This document shows positions 44,301 to 55,526 of a stretch of DNA of 64,000 bases, in pieces. Source of the stretch: Ophioceras dolichostomum (lineage: Eukaryota > Ascomycota > Sordariomycetes > Magnaporthales > Ophioceraceae). Under the pieces are notes generated by a model that saw nothing but the letters and a program-made list of their open reading frames with translations, ran no database searches and was not told the DNA's origin. Position 1 is the stretch's first letter; each line of letters starts with the position of its first letter. Location: positions 4,405 to 68,404 of the forward strand of contig PYST01000184.1 of the NCBI GenBank assembly GCA_003049485.1. The letters run 5' to 3'. Made by a program: the position numbers and the translations under genes.

Positions 44301-44715
44301 GGGACCTGGCGGTCTATTTTGGAGGACTGGTTCGCCCGAACTGGTGGAGGAGGATCGGGGCGAGTCTCGGGGCTGTAATACGTACGGTGGGCGGCCATGT
44401 CAGTACGGTCTCGCAAAATCTAGACCTTCAGATACCAGTGGTGAGGCGGTCAAGTGGTGAGGCAGGATTGGAGTGGCAATGACACAGATACGGGAAGGTA
44501 GTGAGAAGGGCGAGAAGACGACACGGGGCTACGAGGGCAGAGGGCAGAGGGCACTAGGCAATAGGGCATAAGGGCATCGGGGATCAACGTGGAAAGGACC
44601 AAGTAACGGTGAGATGGCTGACGTACGGTCTTGGGCTCTTGGACCGGGACCGGGCGTGCGAGGTTTGCCAAGACCCGGTCTGCAAGAGGCTGTCGAGTTC
44701 AGTCGAATCGACCAT
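41312..44715 (-). CDS. Uncharacterised Arg/Ser-rich protein with three C...W...CxxC modules
   Basis: 1049 aa from two exons, 44715-44627 and 44372-41312. The long reading frame also offers an ATG at 44398, but it lies inside what I read as intron 1: exon 1 (MVDSTELDSL...SRSKSPRP) ends at a GTACGT donor, and a CTGAC branch site plus TATTACAG acceptor join it in frame to PETRPDPPPP. Residues ~30-690 are disordered, rich in Arg, Ser and Pro, with an (RD)n array at ~521-560. The C-terminal ~330 residues are ordered. They contain three modules of Cys, 8-11 residues, Trp, 10-16 residues, then CPDC (~743), CSYC (~842) or CEEC (~945), suggesting zinc binding. The end is a charged helix (EYALKIQALEKEWHEHYE). 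I do not recognise a named family; it looks fungus-specific. Nuclear or RNA-linked localisation is only a guess from the RS/RD composition. Confidence 0.75.
42780..42897. repeat. Hexanucleotide array encoding Arg-Asp repeats
   Basis: About 19 imperfect CGGTC(N)-type units on the + strand encode alternating R/D (with a few E, H, N) in the minus-strand gene. It is in frame and so a coding minisatellite that could vary in length. Confidence 0.9.
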
Positions 44716-47700
44716 TGTAGAAGGGAATTTTGAAAGAAGAATGTGGTAAGACTGGGGGATGCGCCCGTCTGGTTCGAAGATCGCCTCTCTCAGCCCAACC
44801 AGACGTCGGGTCGCATCGTTCCTCGACGAGGGAGGCTATCAACGCTGGGATTTCGGGAAGCAATTCTGGCCCAACAAGACAACGGCGGTCATGCGGCAGC
44901 TGGCTTGCTCTCGCTTCTTTGCCCCTGAAAATTCGATGATATTCTGTAGTCGTTCTTGTCGTCCGATTATGCACTTGAGATGCACTTGGGAGAGTGGGAG
45001 GTGAGTGATGCCCCCCGTCTCTGTCAGGGCTTCTTCGCTGGCTCGGAATCAGTATTGTGCAACTGGGAAGCGAGAAAGCGGGGCGGCCGAGAAGTTGGGC
45101 CTCTGGACGTGCAGCAAAGATTGGGGCGCGGGTGGAGCTGTCTTATAAACGACGGGCGCGCCAGGGAAGCAATGCAGTAAGCTGTGAGCTAGTAGGGCTA
45201 TGATAGGGTGAGAAAATGACGATGCAAAAATTTTTTTTAATTGACTGGAGAAAACAAAAAGAAAAGAAATTGAAAGATAGGAATGGATCGAGACATACAA
45301 AGCGGTTGTTGGTTCCGATCCCTGAGTCTGAGTCGAAGAAGAAGCGGCGGCGGGCTGGCGCGGGCTGTGGAGGGGTTCTTCATAGGTTAAGAATGGAAGA
45401 AGGTTGTTGACGTCGAGGCCAAGCTGACGGCCACCCCCCAAGCTTCCGGTCCCAGTGACTTGATTCCTCCTTGCACCAATTCACTAGGGCTATTGCGTAC
45501 TGGAGTGGCAGAGTGGGCACTGGAACAGGTCTGTCTCATGGACGGCACGGAGGGCGGTTCCAGGATCTCAACTTGGAGCAAGGCGCAGTGGGAGAGCCCA
45601 CCTCCATCACCATACCCCACCAGGTGCTCTTTATGGGGGTCTTTGGCCCCTGTAAATCGTCGGTGCACGAACTGGGCAAGAAAGGCAGGCAGGCACCTTG
45701 AACCCAGCCTGTGAGCCTACCGAAGGGGATTTTTATTAGACTGTCCAGAATATGAACAGGCATGGGTTTGTCTGAATGATTTTGCTCCTAGCAGCTCGAT
45801 TCTCAAGGATCTCTAGCTCAATTTATGTACTACGGACACTCGATATCCCAATTGAATGTGTTTTGACGGACATGCCCGTACAACAATTCCTTCCTCATCT
45901 TCCCGACGGCCAGCGCAACGACGAGGCATCGAGGTGGGTGGATGATGGATGATGGCCCATGGCGACTCGTTCAAGTTGCTCTCAAAACTTGTGGTTTCCA
46001 TGCCATTTCCGCTGTGTTGTGTCGTTTCTAGAGCGAGCAACCGCCGGATGATTGCATGCTGTACGACGGCGACAACATCTTACGAAGCACAATGGTGGCC
46101 TGCTTTCGAGTTGCTCTTCGTCGTCTGGACACGCCCCTTCCAGGAGCTGGGTGGAGAGGAGAAGATACATACAAGGCGACTTTACCACCAGCCAAGGTCC
46201 AAGACATCGTCAGCTACATCGCCAAGTCCTGAGCCCGGCTCGTGATTCCAAAGAACTCTCGGTATGTCTCCATCTTTGACGCACATATTACTTGATCAGT
46301 GTGCCCAGTGACAGTGTGGTGAGTCCTTGCCGCCTTTGAAGCCACCGAACAATGGAGGGAGGGTACCTGTAGAGAATACATCGTATAGGTAACTTACAGC
46401 CCAGGAAAACTGACCCAACCCAGCTCCGTAAATTCGACGACGGGCGAGGAATTAACTGCACCCTCGCACATGATGTCCTCATTTCTGTTGTCTGTTGTCT
46501 TTGGTTGGCAAGCACAGCATCATGTCTTGTACACACGAAAAAGCAGTCACGTCACAGAAGGTACCAGACATACTATGGGATGAAGGTTCGGGCGATGGAG
46601 GGGTCGAAAGGTGGGGAGGTCAAGTTGTAGCAGGGATGGCTGGTGGCGGATGGTGGATGGCGGCAGACGGAGGCAAGGCTGGCGCCCAAAACCGGCCGCC
46701 GACCGTGCTCCAAAACGGGCTCGGTGGGGAAGGCCACCACCCGCCTGGGCGCCTTTGTTTTCTGCCAGAGCAGTCTCCAGTGCACCGCTCAACTTTAACG
46801 TCGTCAGCAGTCATAGTTTGGGCCAGCCAAAATGACGACCCGGGGCCCCGCCAATAAAGTGGTCGACCGGCTTGTTCAACGGCCTCTTTCTGAACAATTA
46901 CTCACGGAGCAGGACAAGGGGGGAGAAGGGGGGACGCATTGAAACATTGAAACAGCGACCACCCAACCTCGCAACTTCCCCCCTTGTTGCTCTGCCGAAC
47001 CAAAAACTGCTGCGCAATCCAGACAGCTCTCGCGCTGGCGCGTTTGTCACACCCTCCCTCCTCTTCCCCTCCTTCCCCCACCGTGGCGTCGGCTGCCTCC
47101 AGACACGGGCATTGAGGTGTGGTCGGACAAACCCGTAACGCCGCCCAGCGGCAAGCATCTACTACGTATTAGAAAAGAAGAGAGCAGGCACGAGGGCAGG
47201 TAAAGGCGACGTGCAAGTTGAGTGCAGTTGGTGGCGTCTGGCTAACATGGCACGCTGCAATGCAGAGTCCAACCAAGACAACCTCTCTCTCAGCTAAGTG
47301 GAGATCCCTTCTTCGAGATCCTTCGAAATACCCTGGCCTTGGCTTGGCTTTGGTTTGGCACTCTCTGGCTTGGAGATCTCCGACGTGCAATGTTGCTCTC
47401 TTCGTTTGTCCGTTTGTCTGAGTCCCCCCTCCTTTCTTTTTCTCCTTTCTGACGTCCCGTCATTCCGAGTAGCCTTTTCTATGACGGATAGCCAACGGAA
47501 GCCGGGCGTTCAGAGCGGCGTAATCATATGCGTCTGGCAACCCACACAACCGACACAGGCCTTCAGCTGTCCCCTCTTCGATGCAGCTCTTTGATGCGGC
47601 CGGACTGGCAATGAGGGAGTCAGGTCCTTTTTTGGTGCTTCCCTCGCGAATACTCCGTGTACAGTATTGGATTGTGATTTGTGTTGCGTGACCCCACGTG

Positions 47701-49831
47701 GGTGCGCATCGACACTTCTCAGCAACATCTTGGTCTCGAATTGCCCCTCGATGATGATGTCCATCACGCCGGCCGGGCGACGGAAGAGGTGGTTCAAATT
47801 GGTTCGCACTGCTATACGGTATTTCGCCCCAGGCACAACTGGGGCGTGCGTGCTTCGATTGATCAACCCATGTGGTCCCTTCTGCCTCACGGATGCCTGC
47901 CTTCACCGGTCAGACAGCTTCTGGACGCCTTAGATTCTGTCCAGTCCCAGTCGATACTCGAGACACTCCAAGCGGTTGTGTGGGCACTCATCACGCGTCA
48001 CGCCCCATCTCTCAGTGCCACCACGTCGGCTTTACTCTATGTCTCTTCGCTTCTTCTCATGGTGGCATGGCAGTTCTGCAACAGTTCTGCAAAGAGTAAC
48101 CGACTACAGGACAAGAAGGTGTCCCAATCTTTGCCACATGCTTTGTGTGCTCTGCACCTACCTTGCCTCCAATCTATCTGGTAGGTCTTGTACAACGCAG
48201 CGCCAGAGCACCAAGTACGAACGCACAACAGCGACCTGTACTAGTGCTATCTGGTCACCACCGGAGATCGACATGAAGAGTGGTATCCATGCTAGACATA
48301 TCGACCATTGAGCGCTGGGCATCGTATAAGCAGAAGCAAGGGGACGGGGCAATATGTCAACATGTGAAGCAACAGTATTGACGTGACGTGCGAGGCATGT
48401 ATGGCCGGCCGTGGGGCCGCGGGTAGCTTACGTCCTGTGCATTCATCCCAGGCGCGCCTTGATCAGATTCGCATGCAGGAAATAGCGCGAGGAGGCAGGC
48501 TTGAGAAAAAAAAGTCAGACATACAAATCAACGAAGGCGGGGCAAAAGGGGGGAAGTGAGCGGGCTTCGAAAATGCCGGCTGTGACGGAGAGTTGACGAC
48601 TTGGGACGGATCAAGAAACAATTCGCAGCACCTCGCAGCCTTACATAATTATCTCGAGTTGCACCCCGACATGCAGCCACTCTTGACTAATGGCATGAAG
48701 GGCAAGTCTTGTCCGTCCTATCTGCTTCCTTAGCTAGTAGGTACTCTATCACTCACATATAGAGATTCACCGCTTCTTTCGGCTCTCACGGATCATTCGG
48801 CCCCGGTCACTCGATGGGACATTCCGAGGCCTCATGTCTCCATGTAGGCTAGTAGCCAATGCACTCGTATGTGTGGACATCGCGTACGACGACGGCGTTT
48901 GCCTACATTTGCCGTGCTCCCCTAAATCCGGCCGGCATGCCCAAAGCGGATGCATGGCTTCAAGGCAGAGTGCCTGCCCTCCAATACTTTCTGCTCACTT
49001 ACACGGAATACTTGTTTGCCCTCCGTATCTGCATCGTCTTGGCTTGCTGGCTGTCGATGCATATGGGGTCGCTGTTCAAGAAGGTTACAGAGAGCGCGGT
49101 GACGAGCGGAGAAGGGTCTCGGCAGTCCTGCGGTGATAATCCGTCAAGAAAGAGGCAACCACTAAGCTGGGCACAGGGATGATTGCATGGGAGGTTGGGG
49201 GTCACTTCTGCTCTCCGAAACCTCGCCGCTGTGGTGTGGATGCGGGCCATTTCTCCCGCGGCCAAGAAAATACGCACGAAAACGTAGTGGTGGGCAGAAG
49301 AGGAAAAAGTGTCTTATTGAACAATAATGTCTCGCATAGCCGCTTCCCACACCCATCGCAACGGATCCTTCGCTTTGTAGACCAACCCTTTTTCAGGGCC
49401 ACGATCCTGAGCAGGGCCAGCTCGTGACGCGTCCGGTTATCCAGGTTTCATGACAGGTCGAAACAGCCCTAACCTTTGGGAGAAGGCGGCCAGAACGGAC
49501 GGCCACTGCCAAGATTATTTTTATTTTCTTCGGTTTCCTCCCGTCACGGACGGAAGATTTTAGTGCCCATTCGCGGAAGATGGTCACTTCTGCACAGTCT
49601 GTGACGCCACGACACAGCATGTCTGCCACGAGGCTTGATGGAAGTGCAGAAGTACCTGTCACGAGAGGTGGAGGGGGATAAAATGCCTATCACGCCTTAT
49701 TCCGCCTGCCCTGCCCGACAGAGCTGCTGACGGGGAAACAGGCAGACAAGACAAAAACGAAGGACGGCACACAAGCGTATAGGACGAACCATGGAGACAT
49801 GGAGTAGATAGACATACATACATGTGACAAC
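44716..49831. other. Second gene-poor region of about 5 kb
   Basis: No reading frame here has domain similarity or a convincing exon chain that I can see. The right part (48.6-49.8 kb) is the 3' flank of the permease gene, and the left part (44.7-45.2 kb) is the promoter of the C-W-CxxC gene. The base composition is mixed, without long tandem repeats. Lineage-specific genes, non-coding RNAs or decayed transposons could be missed. Confidence 0.5.
45141..45150 (-). promoter_or_regulatory. Possible TATA box of the C-W-CxxC gene
   Basis: GTTTATAAGA on the minus strand, about 430 nt upstream of the proposed ATG at 44715. Position supports a transcript that includes the upstream first exon. Confidence 0.35.
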
Positions 49832-52534
49832 TCATTCCACACCACTACCCGTCGCCGGACGTATCCAGAAGCCGCGTAACCCGAACCGGAGCACAAACAA
49901 ACCCAGTCCCACGCAAGAGACGGCCGTAATCGCGACGCCTTGCCACGGATCGCTAAGGACACCCCTTAGGATCAGCAGACAGCTCACCGCGCTGAATATG
50001 AGCGGGTTGAGTATCCATGTTTTGTGCTTGAGCGGCGCTTCCCCGGAGGCGGGACCAGAAGGGACAGCGATACTGGCACCGCCAGCACCACTCTGTGTTG
50101 CAAGGGCGGCTCTTTTCTGCTGCTTGAACTCGCCCCGTCGCAAGCGCAAGAGGCCGACCACGGCGAGCATGAACAGGAGAAACTCCGTCAGCCCTACCTC
50201 GCACCAGGTTTTCGTTAGTCACACCTGTTGCTACTAGCTTTACTCGCCGGCTTGCTCGCGAGAGTGAGATAAGTAAGAGTCAGATGTGCACTTCGGCACG
50301 GGGCATGCTCACCGATCAGAGTGACAAGTCCGTTGAGGCTGCCCGCCATCACGTAGATACAAGTCATGGTACTGTTTGCAATGAGGGCAAGGCTGCGAAG
50401 CCAGACAGGTTAGCGACGGAAGATAGCAATGTCATCAGAAACAGAAATACAATCAAAACTTTCTTCTTGGCGAGGCAAAATACACAAAGCGCGTCATATC
50501 ATCATATCAGATGTGGTGGGCAAAAATAGGGGCGGTGCTATATGGGATAACTATGTGCCCAACTCACACAGGGACAGAGTGGTGCCAGCGCCGTGCCAGA
50601 GTCCAGGCGGCGAAACGAGAGACCGCGCCTCGGACAGCAGCCGGCATTGGCCGCGACGAAAGCGCTCTATCGAGGTATCCGGCCTCGTCCTTGGCCCCGG
50701 CCACGTGGAGGTTCGCAAGGACGGCAGGGAAGTAGCCCCTGCGGCTCGCATTGACGCAGATCTTGGCGGTAGCAAACACGTTCGCGTTGAGCGCTCCCAT
50801 GGCCGATACCGCCACGACAAGAGAGAAGAGCAGGGCACCCCATTCTCCCAGTGTGTGTCTAGCAAATTCCTGTTTTTTTTGGGAAGTAACTCGTTTGGCT
50901 GATCAGCAGATGAGACTCGCAACGCACAAAAGGGGGCCCAAGGCTATAAGGGATTGGAGCCTAAGAGGTCCTGTTCTCCGGCTGGCCAGAGACTGACAGA
51001 GGAGGAAGGAAAACAGCCAAATGGCCCCATTATTCGGCGGCCATCTCGCCATGACGACGACGATGATGATGATGATGATAATCATCATCATTCTCTTGTT
51101 CTTCCTCATCTGCTCATCTGCGTGCCTCGTGATGAATTTTGTTGTGCTCGGGTAGTCAGTCACTCACCACAGCAACAGTCGTGCTCTCTCGAATAACGTC
51201 CATGGGGAGGACGACGAAGAGAGCGGCATTCAACAGAACGAACCCGGTGATCACAGTGGCCATCGCGCCGTGGATTACCACCGGGAGATCGGCCTCTGGG
51301 TTCCTCATGTCGCCTAACACGAAGCCGGCCTAAAATGTTCGTCCCATCATCGGAAGGACATTCCAGAACAAGTCAGCGGCCATGTCGTGTGTTTCGTGTG
51401 TTTGGTCCATTTCCGTGGCCCCTCCTCCCCTGACCATTCTCCCTTCCTTCCGTAGTAGCACAGCAACTGAAAGTTTATGGCATCTCGGTAGCAAATAGGG
51501 CCAGGGAACACCCTATGACACACACCAAAATAAAGGTCCTGGTGTGGTATAGTATGCACAAGGATAAGAAAAGGGTGTTTTTTTTTCCTTACCGTCTCCC
51601 ATCCTCCATAACAGAAAAGCGCACCGAACAGCGCAGTGCCGAAATCACCCACCCACCGCCACGTGGAAGCCGCGGCCGCGGCCGCGGCAGCTCCGCCGGG
51701 GCCGGCCGGTGGTGGTAGGGCGTCGCCCCAGCCATTAGGCGCAACGGCCACGCCCCCTCCGGTGCCGAGCGCCCACACCACAGCGCCTATCAGCACAATC
51801 GCGCCCAGGGCCGCGAGCTTGAGGAACAGAAACATGTTTGCCGCCCTCGCCCCCGACGTAGTGGTCAGGCAGTTGACCAGCGTGATGGCAACCACGCACG
51901 ACAGCGCCAGCCCCTTGGCCACCCACCACGTTATCATCGCACCTGCGCCTTCGCCTGAAGAAGGTGCATCATCCGACAACTCCAAGATGCCAACGGCAGA
52001 CAGCACGACCCCAGCCGCGTCCCCGATGTACCCCGCCGCTATCTGCGCGATGATGGCGTTCGCGGCCGGTTTCGCCACGACGACCCACAGGAACGAGAAC
52101 AGGAAGCCGGCCCACGCGCCGTAGCACGCGTGCAGGTACTCCTGCACGCCCCCGTTGCACGGCATGCGCAGGCCCAGCTCGACGAAGCTGGCCGCGCCGG
52201 TCCAGACCAGCAGGCCGCCCATCAGCCAGGCGCCCAGGGCCCAGCCGGGCCCGGAGACGAACTGGGCCACCTGGCTGGGCACGGTGAAGATGCCGGAGCC
52301 GATCTGGAGGCTTATGACCAGGGCGAGGCCGTTGAGGCGCGTGAGCTGGCGTGTGCTGGTGCTGGATGAAGCTGGGCCTCCTCCTCCTTCAGCTCCTCCA
52401 AGTCCAGCAGCGGTCGAGGATGATGAGATGGAGTCGGAGTCGGAGCCGTAGCCGGCGAGCTCGATGCCAGGGTGGTCGTTGTCGGAGCTGGGCACGGCTG
52501 TGAAGCCGGCCCGGGGTGACAGTACGCTCTGCAT
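49832..52534 (-). CDS. APC-superfamily amino-acid permease, MUP/LAT type
   Basis: 615 aa from five exons: 52534-51593, 51329-51168, 50869-50568, 50392-50313 and 50193-49832. All introns are GT-AG and all joins are in frame (GGWET|AGFVLGDMRNP, TVAV|EFARHTLGEWG, SVPV|LALIANST, TLIG|LTEFLLF). A cytosolic Ser/Gly-rich N-terminus (~75 aa) precedes about 12 membrane helices. Family marks: LNGLALVISLQIGSGIFTVP in TM1 (the GSGIF motif that binds the substrate backbone), GGVQEYL, WVVVAKPAANAIIAQ, GGWETAGFVLGDMRNP and SAMGALNANVFATAKI. These fit the L-type/methionine permease branch (Mup1/Mup3-like). Uptake of neutral amino acids at the plasma membrane is expected; substrate preference cannot be fixed. 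Introns 1 and 2 (263 and 298 nt) are long for this genome. Confidence 0.88.
51053..51092. repeat. Palindromic GAT/ATC microsatellite in a permease intron
   Basis: (GAC)n(GAT)n runs straight into AATCATCATCATT, so the repeat can fold back on itself. It sits inside intron 2 of the permease gene (50870-51167). Confidence 0.85.
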
Positions 52535-53779
52535 TGTGGCTGGGGTGACCTGTCTCTCTGCTCCTCACCTCAGGTGTGGGATGAGCCTTCGCCGGGGATC
52601 GCCTGCCTCCCTACTAGACCAGGCCTCCTGCTGCGCCCTGCCGCCTCCCTGCTGCGTCACTGGGTAGACAGGAAGGTAGGGAGTCAAATCTCGCGTCGTC
52701 ACCTGTAGGCCATCAAGCAACGTCCCGTCTTGCTGAACAGGACAGACAGCTCGGTACGAGGTAGCAGGTTACCCGCCACCACCTCCCACATCAAGGTGTT
52801 GGGCAGCTGGGTACTCGCACGTAAGATCGATGACACCGGTGTACTGGCGTCTAGGTAGGTACCTGGATAGATAGATGCCCGTAGCTGCAGGTACCTACGA
52901 AGGAACGATACCTCAGTGTTGCATCCGGTGGTGGCCACGGGGCGTGGAGAACTGTTGTCCCAAACAAGCCAAAAACTGCGATTGGCCGAGTGGCCGCCGG
53001 ACCACTGGACAAAGAAACGGCTCTGCGGTGTATCTACCCGTGATGCTACTTGCCGTTCATTGAGTTCGGTAGACGTCGTCGTTGTTCGGTGGCCAATGAA
53101 GCGGCAGGGGATGTGTGTGTTCGTTTCGGTGTTCTAGAACAGAAAGGGATGCGTGTTGGAGATCAGATCAGCTCACGTACGGAGGTAGATGAGATGAGTT
53201 CTGGGCGGTGGCGTGGCCTGTGGGTGATTGTAGCGAGGGTGGCGCAAGGGGTCGCTCCTGATGTTTCGGGGCAAAAACGGACACCGACAGGTGCACACTT
53301 GTAATGCCTCCCTCTGACTCTTGGGGATATTGTTGAAATGTAATTGTTATGTTATTATTTCCACTTTGCGTAGAGCCTACGGGGCTCAGGCGCATTTAGA
53401 ATGAGTGCGACTCGTTGACATTGCGAAGGGTACATTGAGGGGTGCATTGAAGCTCGCTTCTAGTGATCATCATCATTCTCGTATTTTGCAATAACACAGC
53501 TCTTGTGACTGGTTGCGGCGTCGCATCTCGCCTCGCCGTTGCCACCAGCTGTGACCAACTCCTTCCTTCGGCCTGTCCTAGGTTTCCCGAATCGAGAGCC
53601 AGACCATATCCTGGCCGCTGGCAGAGCTGTAACTTCGGTAGCAAGCCAGGCAAGCCGATCGCAGTGCGCAAAAGTGGCAGCTGCGAGCTCGAGTTGCCGC
53701 TATCTACCAGTCAGGTATAGGTACCTTCCAGTACGTACGTAGTAGCAGCTCCACCTCCCTCTCCGGTCCGTCCACTCGA
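52535..53779. other. Permease promoter and PGA2 3' flank
   Basis: 1.2 kb between two minus-strand genes. No gene was seen. It contains CTAGGTAGGTACCTGG at 52851, CAGGTACCTACG at 52889 and a related AGGTATAGGTACC at 53713. Confidence 0.6.
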
Positions 53780-54235
53780 TCAGTCGACCAAGAACTCTTG
53801 TATGTCCTTATCCTCCTCGTCGCCCGCCGCGTCCGCGAGCTTATTCTCGTGGTCCTCCAGCATCTTCCTCACCACCTTGCGCTGTCGTCTCCTCGCCTTC
53901 TTGCCCCACTCCGCCAGGGCCGGCTTCTTGACTCCTTCCTCGTCCTCGCTGTCGGTGTCTACCGGGATGCCTATGGCCTGGCCCCGCAGCTCGTTGGGCG
54001 AGATCTTAGCCCGTTGTTCCGCCTCTGCCGCCGCCTCCTCGGCCTCGGCCTTCTCCAACTGCCTCGTCTGGACACGCGCCGCCAGCTTCACGAGGTATGG
54101 TCTCAGTAGCATGTATGCGCCGACGACGGTGATCAGGCGGATCCACTGCTGCGAGCTCATTGACGATACCGAGTCACCGAGGTTCGTTTTGACGCGTTCG
54201 CCCATCGCCGAGGCGAGGTTGTAGAGGCCCGACAT
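53780..54235 (-). CDS. PGA2: Pga2-family ER/trafficking protein
   Basis: 151 aa, single exon, with the ATG at 54235 (ACCATGTCG). After a short N-terminal segment comes one membrane helix with the family core WIRLITVVGAYMLLRPYL (~31-48). A Glu/Ala-rich coiled coil (~55-78), the NELRGQAIGIP motif, an acidic DTDSEDEEG patch and a Lys/Arg-rich stretch (WGKKARRRQRKVVRKMLEDHE) follow. This layout matches Pga2 (PF07543), an essential yeast protein of the ER or nuclear envelope needed for processing of Gas1 and alkaline phosphatase. It is divergent from the MHF1 gene across 485 bp. Confidence 0.87.
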   Translation of the reverse strand: MSGLYNLASAMGERVKTNLGDSVSSMSSQQWIRLITVVGAYMLLRPYLVKLAARVQTRQLEKAEAEEAAAEAEQRAKISPNELRGQAIGIPVDTDSEDEEGVKKPALAEWGKKARRRQRKVVRKMLEDHENKLADAAGDEEDKDIQEFLVD

Positions 54236-54720
54236 GGTTTCGGTTTGCTTGCTGTTGTCAAGAGAATGCTGCCTGACGGTCGTGGCTAAACTGAAGAAAA
54301 GACCGAGGCAAGGAGGGCTAAGCGAGGATCGAGGCAGTATATGGGTACCTAGAGGGAGGTGGGTATGCAGATACTCCTCCAGGGAAGGAGAAGGAAGTAT
54401 GCTATAAGAAACGGACGACCGTTGGAGAAAATTCAAACTTGGATGTGAGGTATTTTAAGTTTTCTTCGATCAGGCGCAAGCGATTCGAATTTTCGCATTT
54501 GCAAATCGCGCAAATATTATAGGAGATTCTAGAACAGTTCCAACGGTTCGGATCGGCCAGCGGGACCGTGATAGCTTATGCACGTGCTATAATTGGACCC
54601 TGGGTGGTATCTGCCGGCCAGCGGGGTAAGTCGCGTCGACGCGTTGAGACTTGGGAAGTCCCTTCATCGTCATCAACTTCAACACTGATTCTCGTCAGGA
54701 CTAGCCTGGGGTCATCTAGT
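54236..54720. other. Bidirectional promoter PGA2/MHF1
   Basis: 485 bp between divergent start codons. It includes an AT-rich palindromic patch (TTCGCATTTGCAAATCGCGCAAAT, 54493-54516) and an ACGCGT box at 54639. Confidence 0.6.
54639..54644. promoter_or_regulatory. ACGCGT (MCB) box upstream of MHF1
   Basis: Palindromic MluI cell-cycle box 77 bp before the MHF1 ATG. In fungi MBF binds this word at G1/S genes, which would suit a replication-fork repair factor. A single 6-bp match can also be chance. Confidence 0.4.
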
Positions 54721-55195
54721 ATGGCCGACGAAGAAGACGATACGCGCATGGTAAGACTCCTCATTGTTCATGAGTCGAATGATCACCTTGTTCTGACATG
54801 CCTTGATACTCACAGCGCCTCAAGGACTCGCTCTGGTACGCGGTGTCCAAGATGGTTGATGAGGTCACCATGAGTCGCGGGAGAAACCCCACACCACAGT
54901 TCATCGGGGCTTTGACAGAGATGATTTACATCCAGATTGGTATGTTTTTCTCGGACAAGCTCTCCAGCATTTTATGGCAGGATTTTCACTAACAACCACT
55001 CATCACCTGTCTCTTCCTAAAGAGAACGTGGCTAAAGATCTGGAAAGCTTCAGCAACCACGCAGGGAGGACGACCGTCACGACAGATGACGTGCTTCTGC
55101 TTGCTAGGAGAAACGAAGACCTCCATGCTATTATTAAGGATGTCGTGGATCGTCAGAAGGCTGCAGCTAAATCTAAGGCTAAATCTAAGAAGTGA
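54721..55195 (+). CDS. MHF1: MHF1/CENP-S histone-fold protein
   Basis: 108 aa from three exons: 54721-54750, 54816-54939 and 55023-55195, with donors GTAAGA and GTATGT. The joins read TRM|RLKDSLWYAVSKMV and YIQI|ENVAKDLE. The single histone fold has the family pattern RLKDSLWYAVSKMVDEV, TPQFIGALTEMIYIQIENVA, DLESFSNHAGRTTVTTDDVLLLARRNEDL, followed by a Lys/Ala-rich tail. This identifies CENP-S (Mhf1), which pairs with CENP-X (Mhf2) to load the FANCM/Mph1-type helicase on stalled forks and also joins the inner kinetochore. Small multi-exon genes like this are easily missed by annotation. Confidence 0.93.
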
Positions 55196-55526
55196 GCAAC
55201 GAGCAACGCAGGCCTACTAGAGACACTCAAGTGGCCACATTGGAAGCTCCGTAGCCATCCCCGGCTGCTCTCGATGGAAGCAGGTTTTGGGTTATTGGCG
55301 CCTTGGTCATATGTGTCGCTGTGCCTGCCATTGCCAACGACTTTTCTATTCATTTTGGAACGAAAAATACCCAATGTTTTTACAAAACCCTCGATGTTTC
55401 CGGTGCACTGAGCCCCAAGTGGTGGTGCAAACAGCTGTGATGATGTTTCCCGCGCCACCGTAACTCCACGCCCTCGCGCCATTATAGAGGAAAAGGCGCA
55501 TAAACTCCGCGATCAACATATGCCCA
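55196..55526. other. Short convergent intergenic region
   Basis: 331 bp between the stop codons of MHF1 (+) and the membrane-protein gene (-). Nothing notable is seen. Confidence 0.7.

Noticed and set aside
46032..46232. Short + strand frame (58 codons from ATG 46056, ending ...VQDIVSYIAKS) after a CTAG acceptor-like site
   Set aside because: The sequence looks protein-like, but I found no donor or upstream exon that gives a coherent protein and no recognisable family. The length is within chance expectation.
47681..48184. 167-codon + strand frame
   Set aside because: No start context, domain, splice signal or sensible composition. It overlaps other equally long frames, typical of random GC-balanced intergenic DNA.
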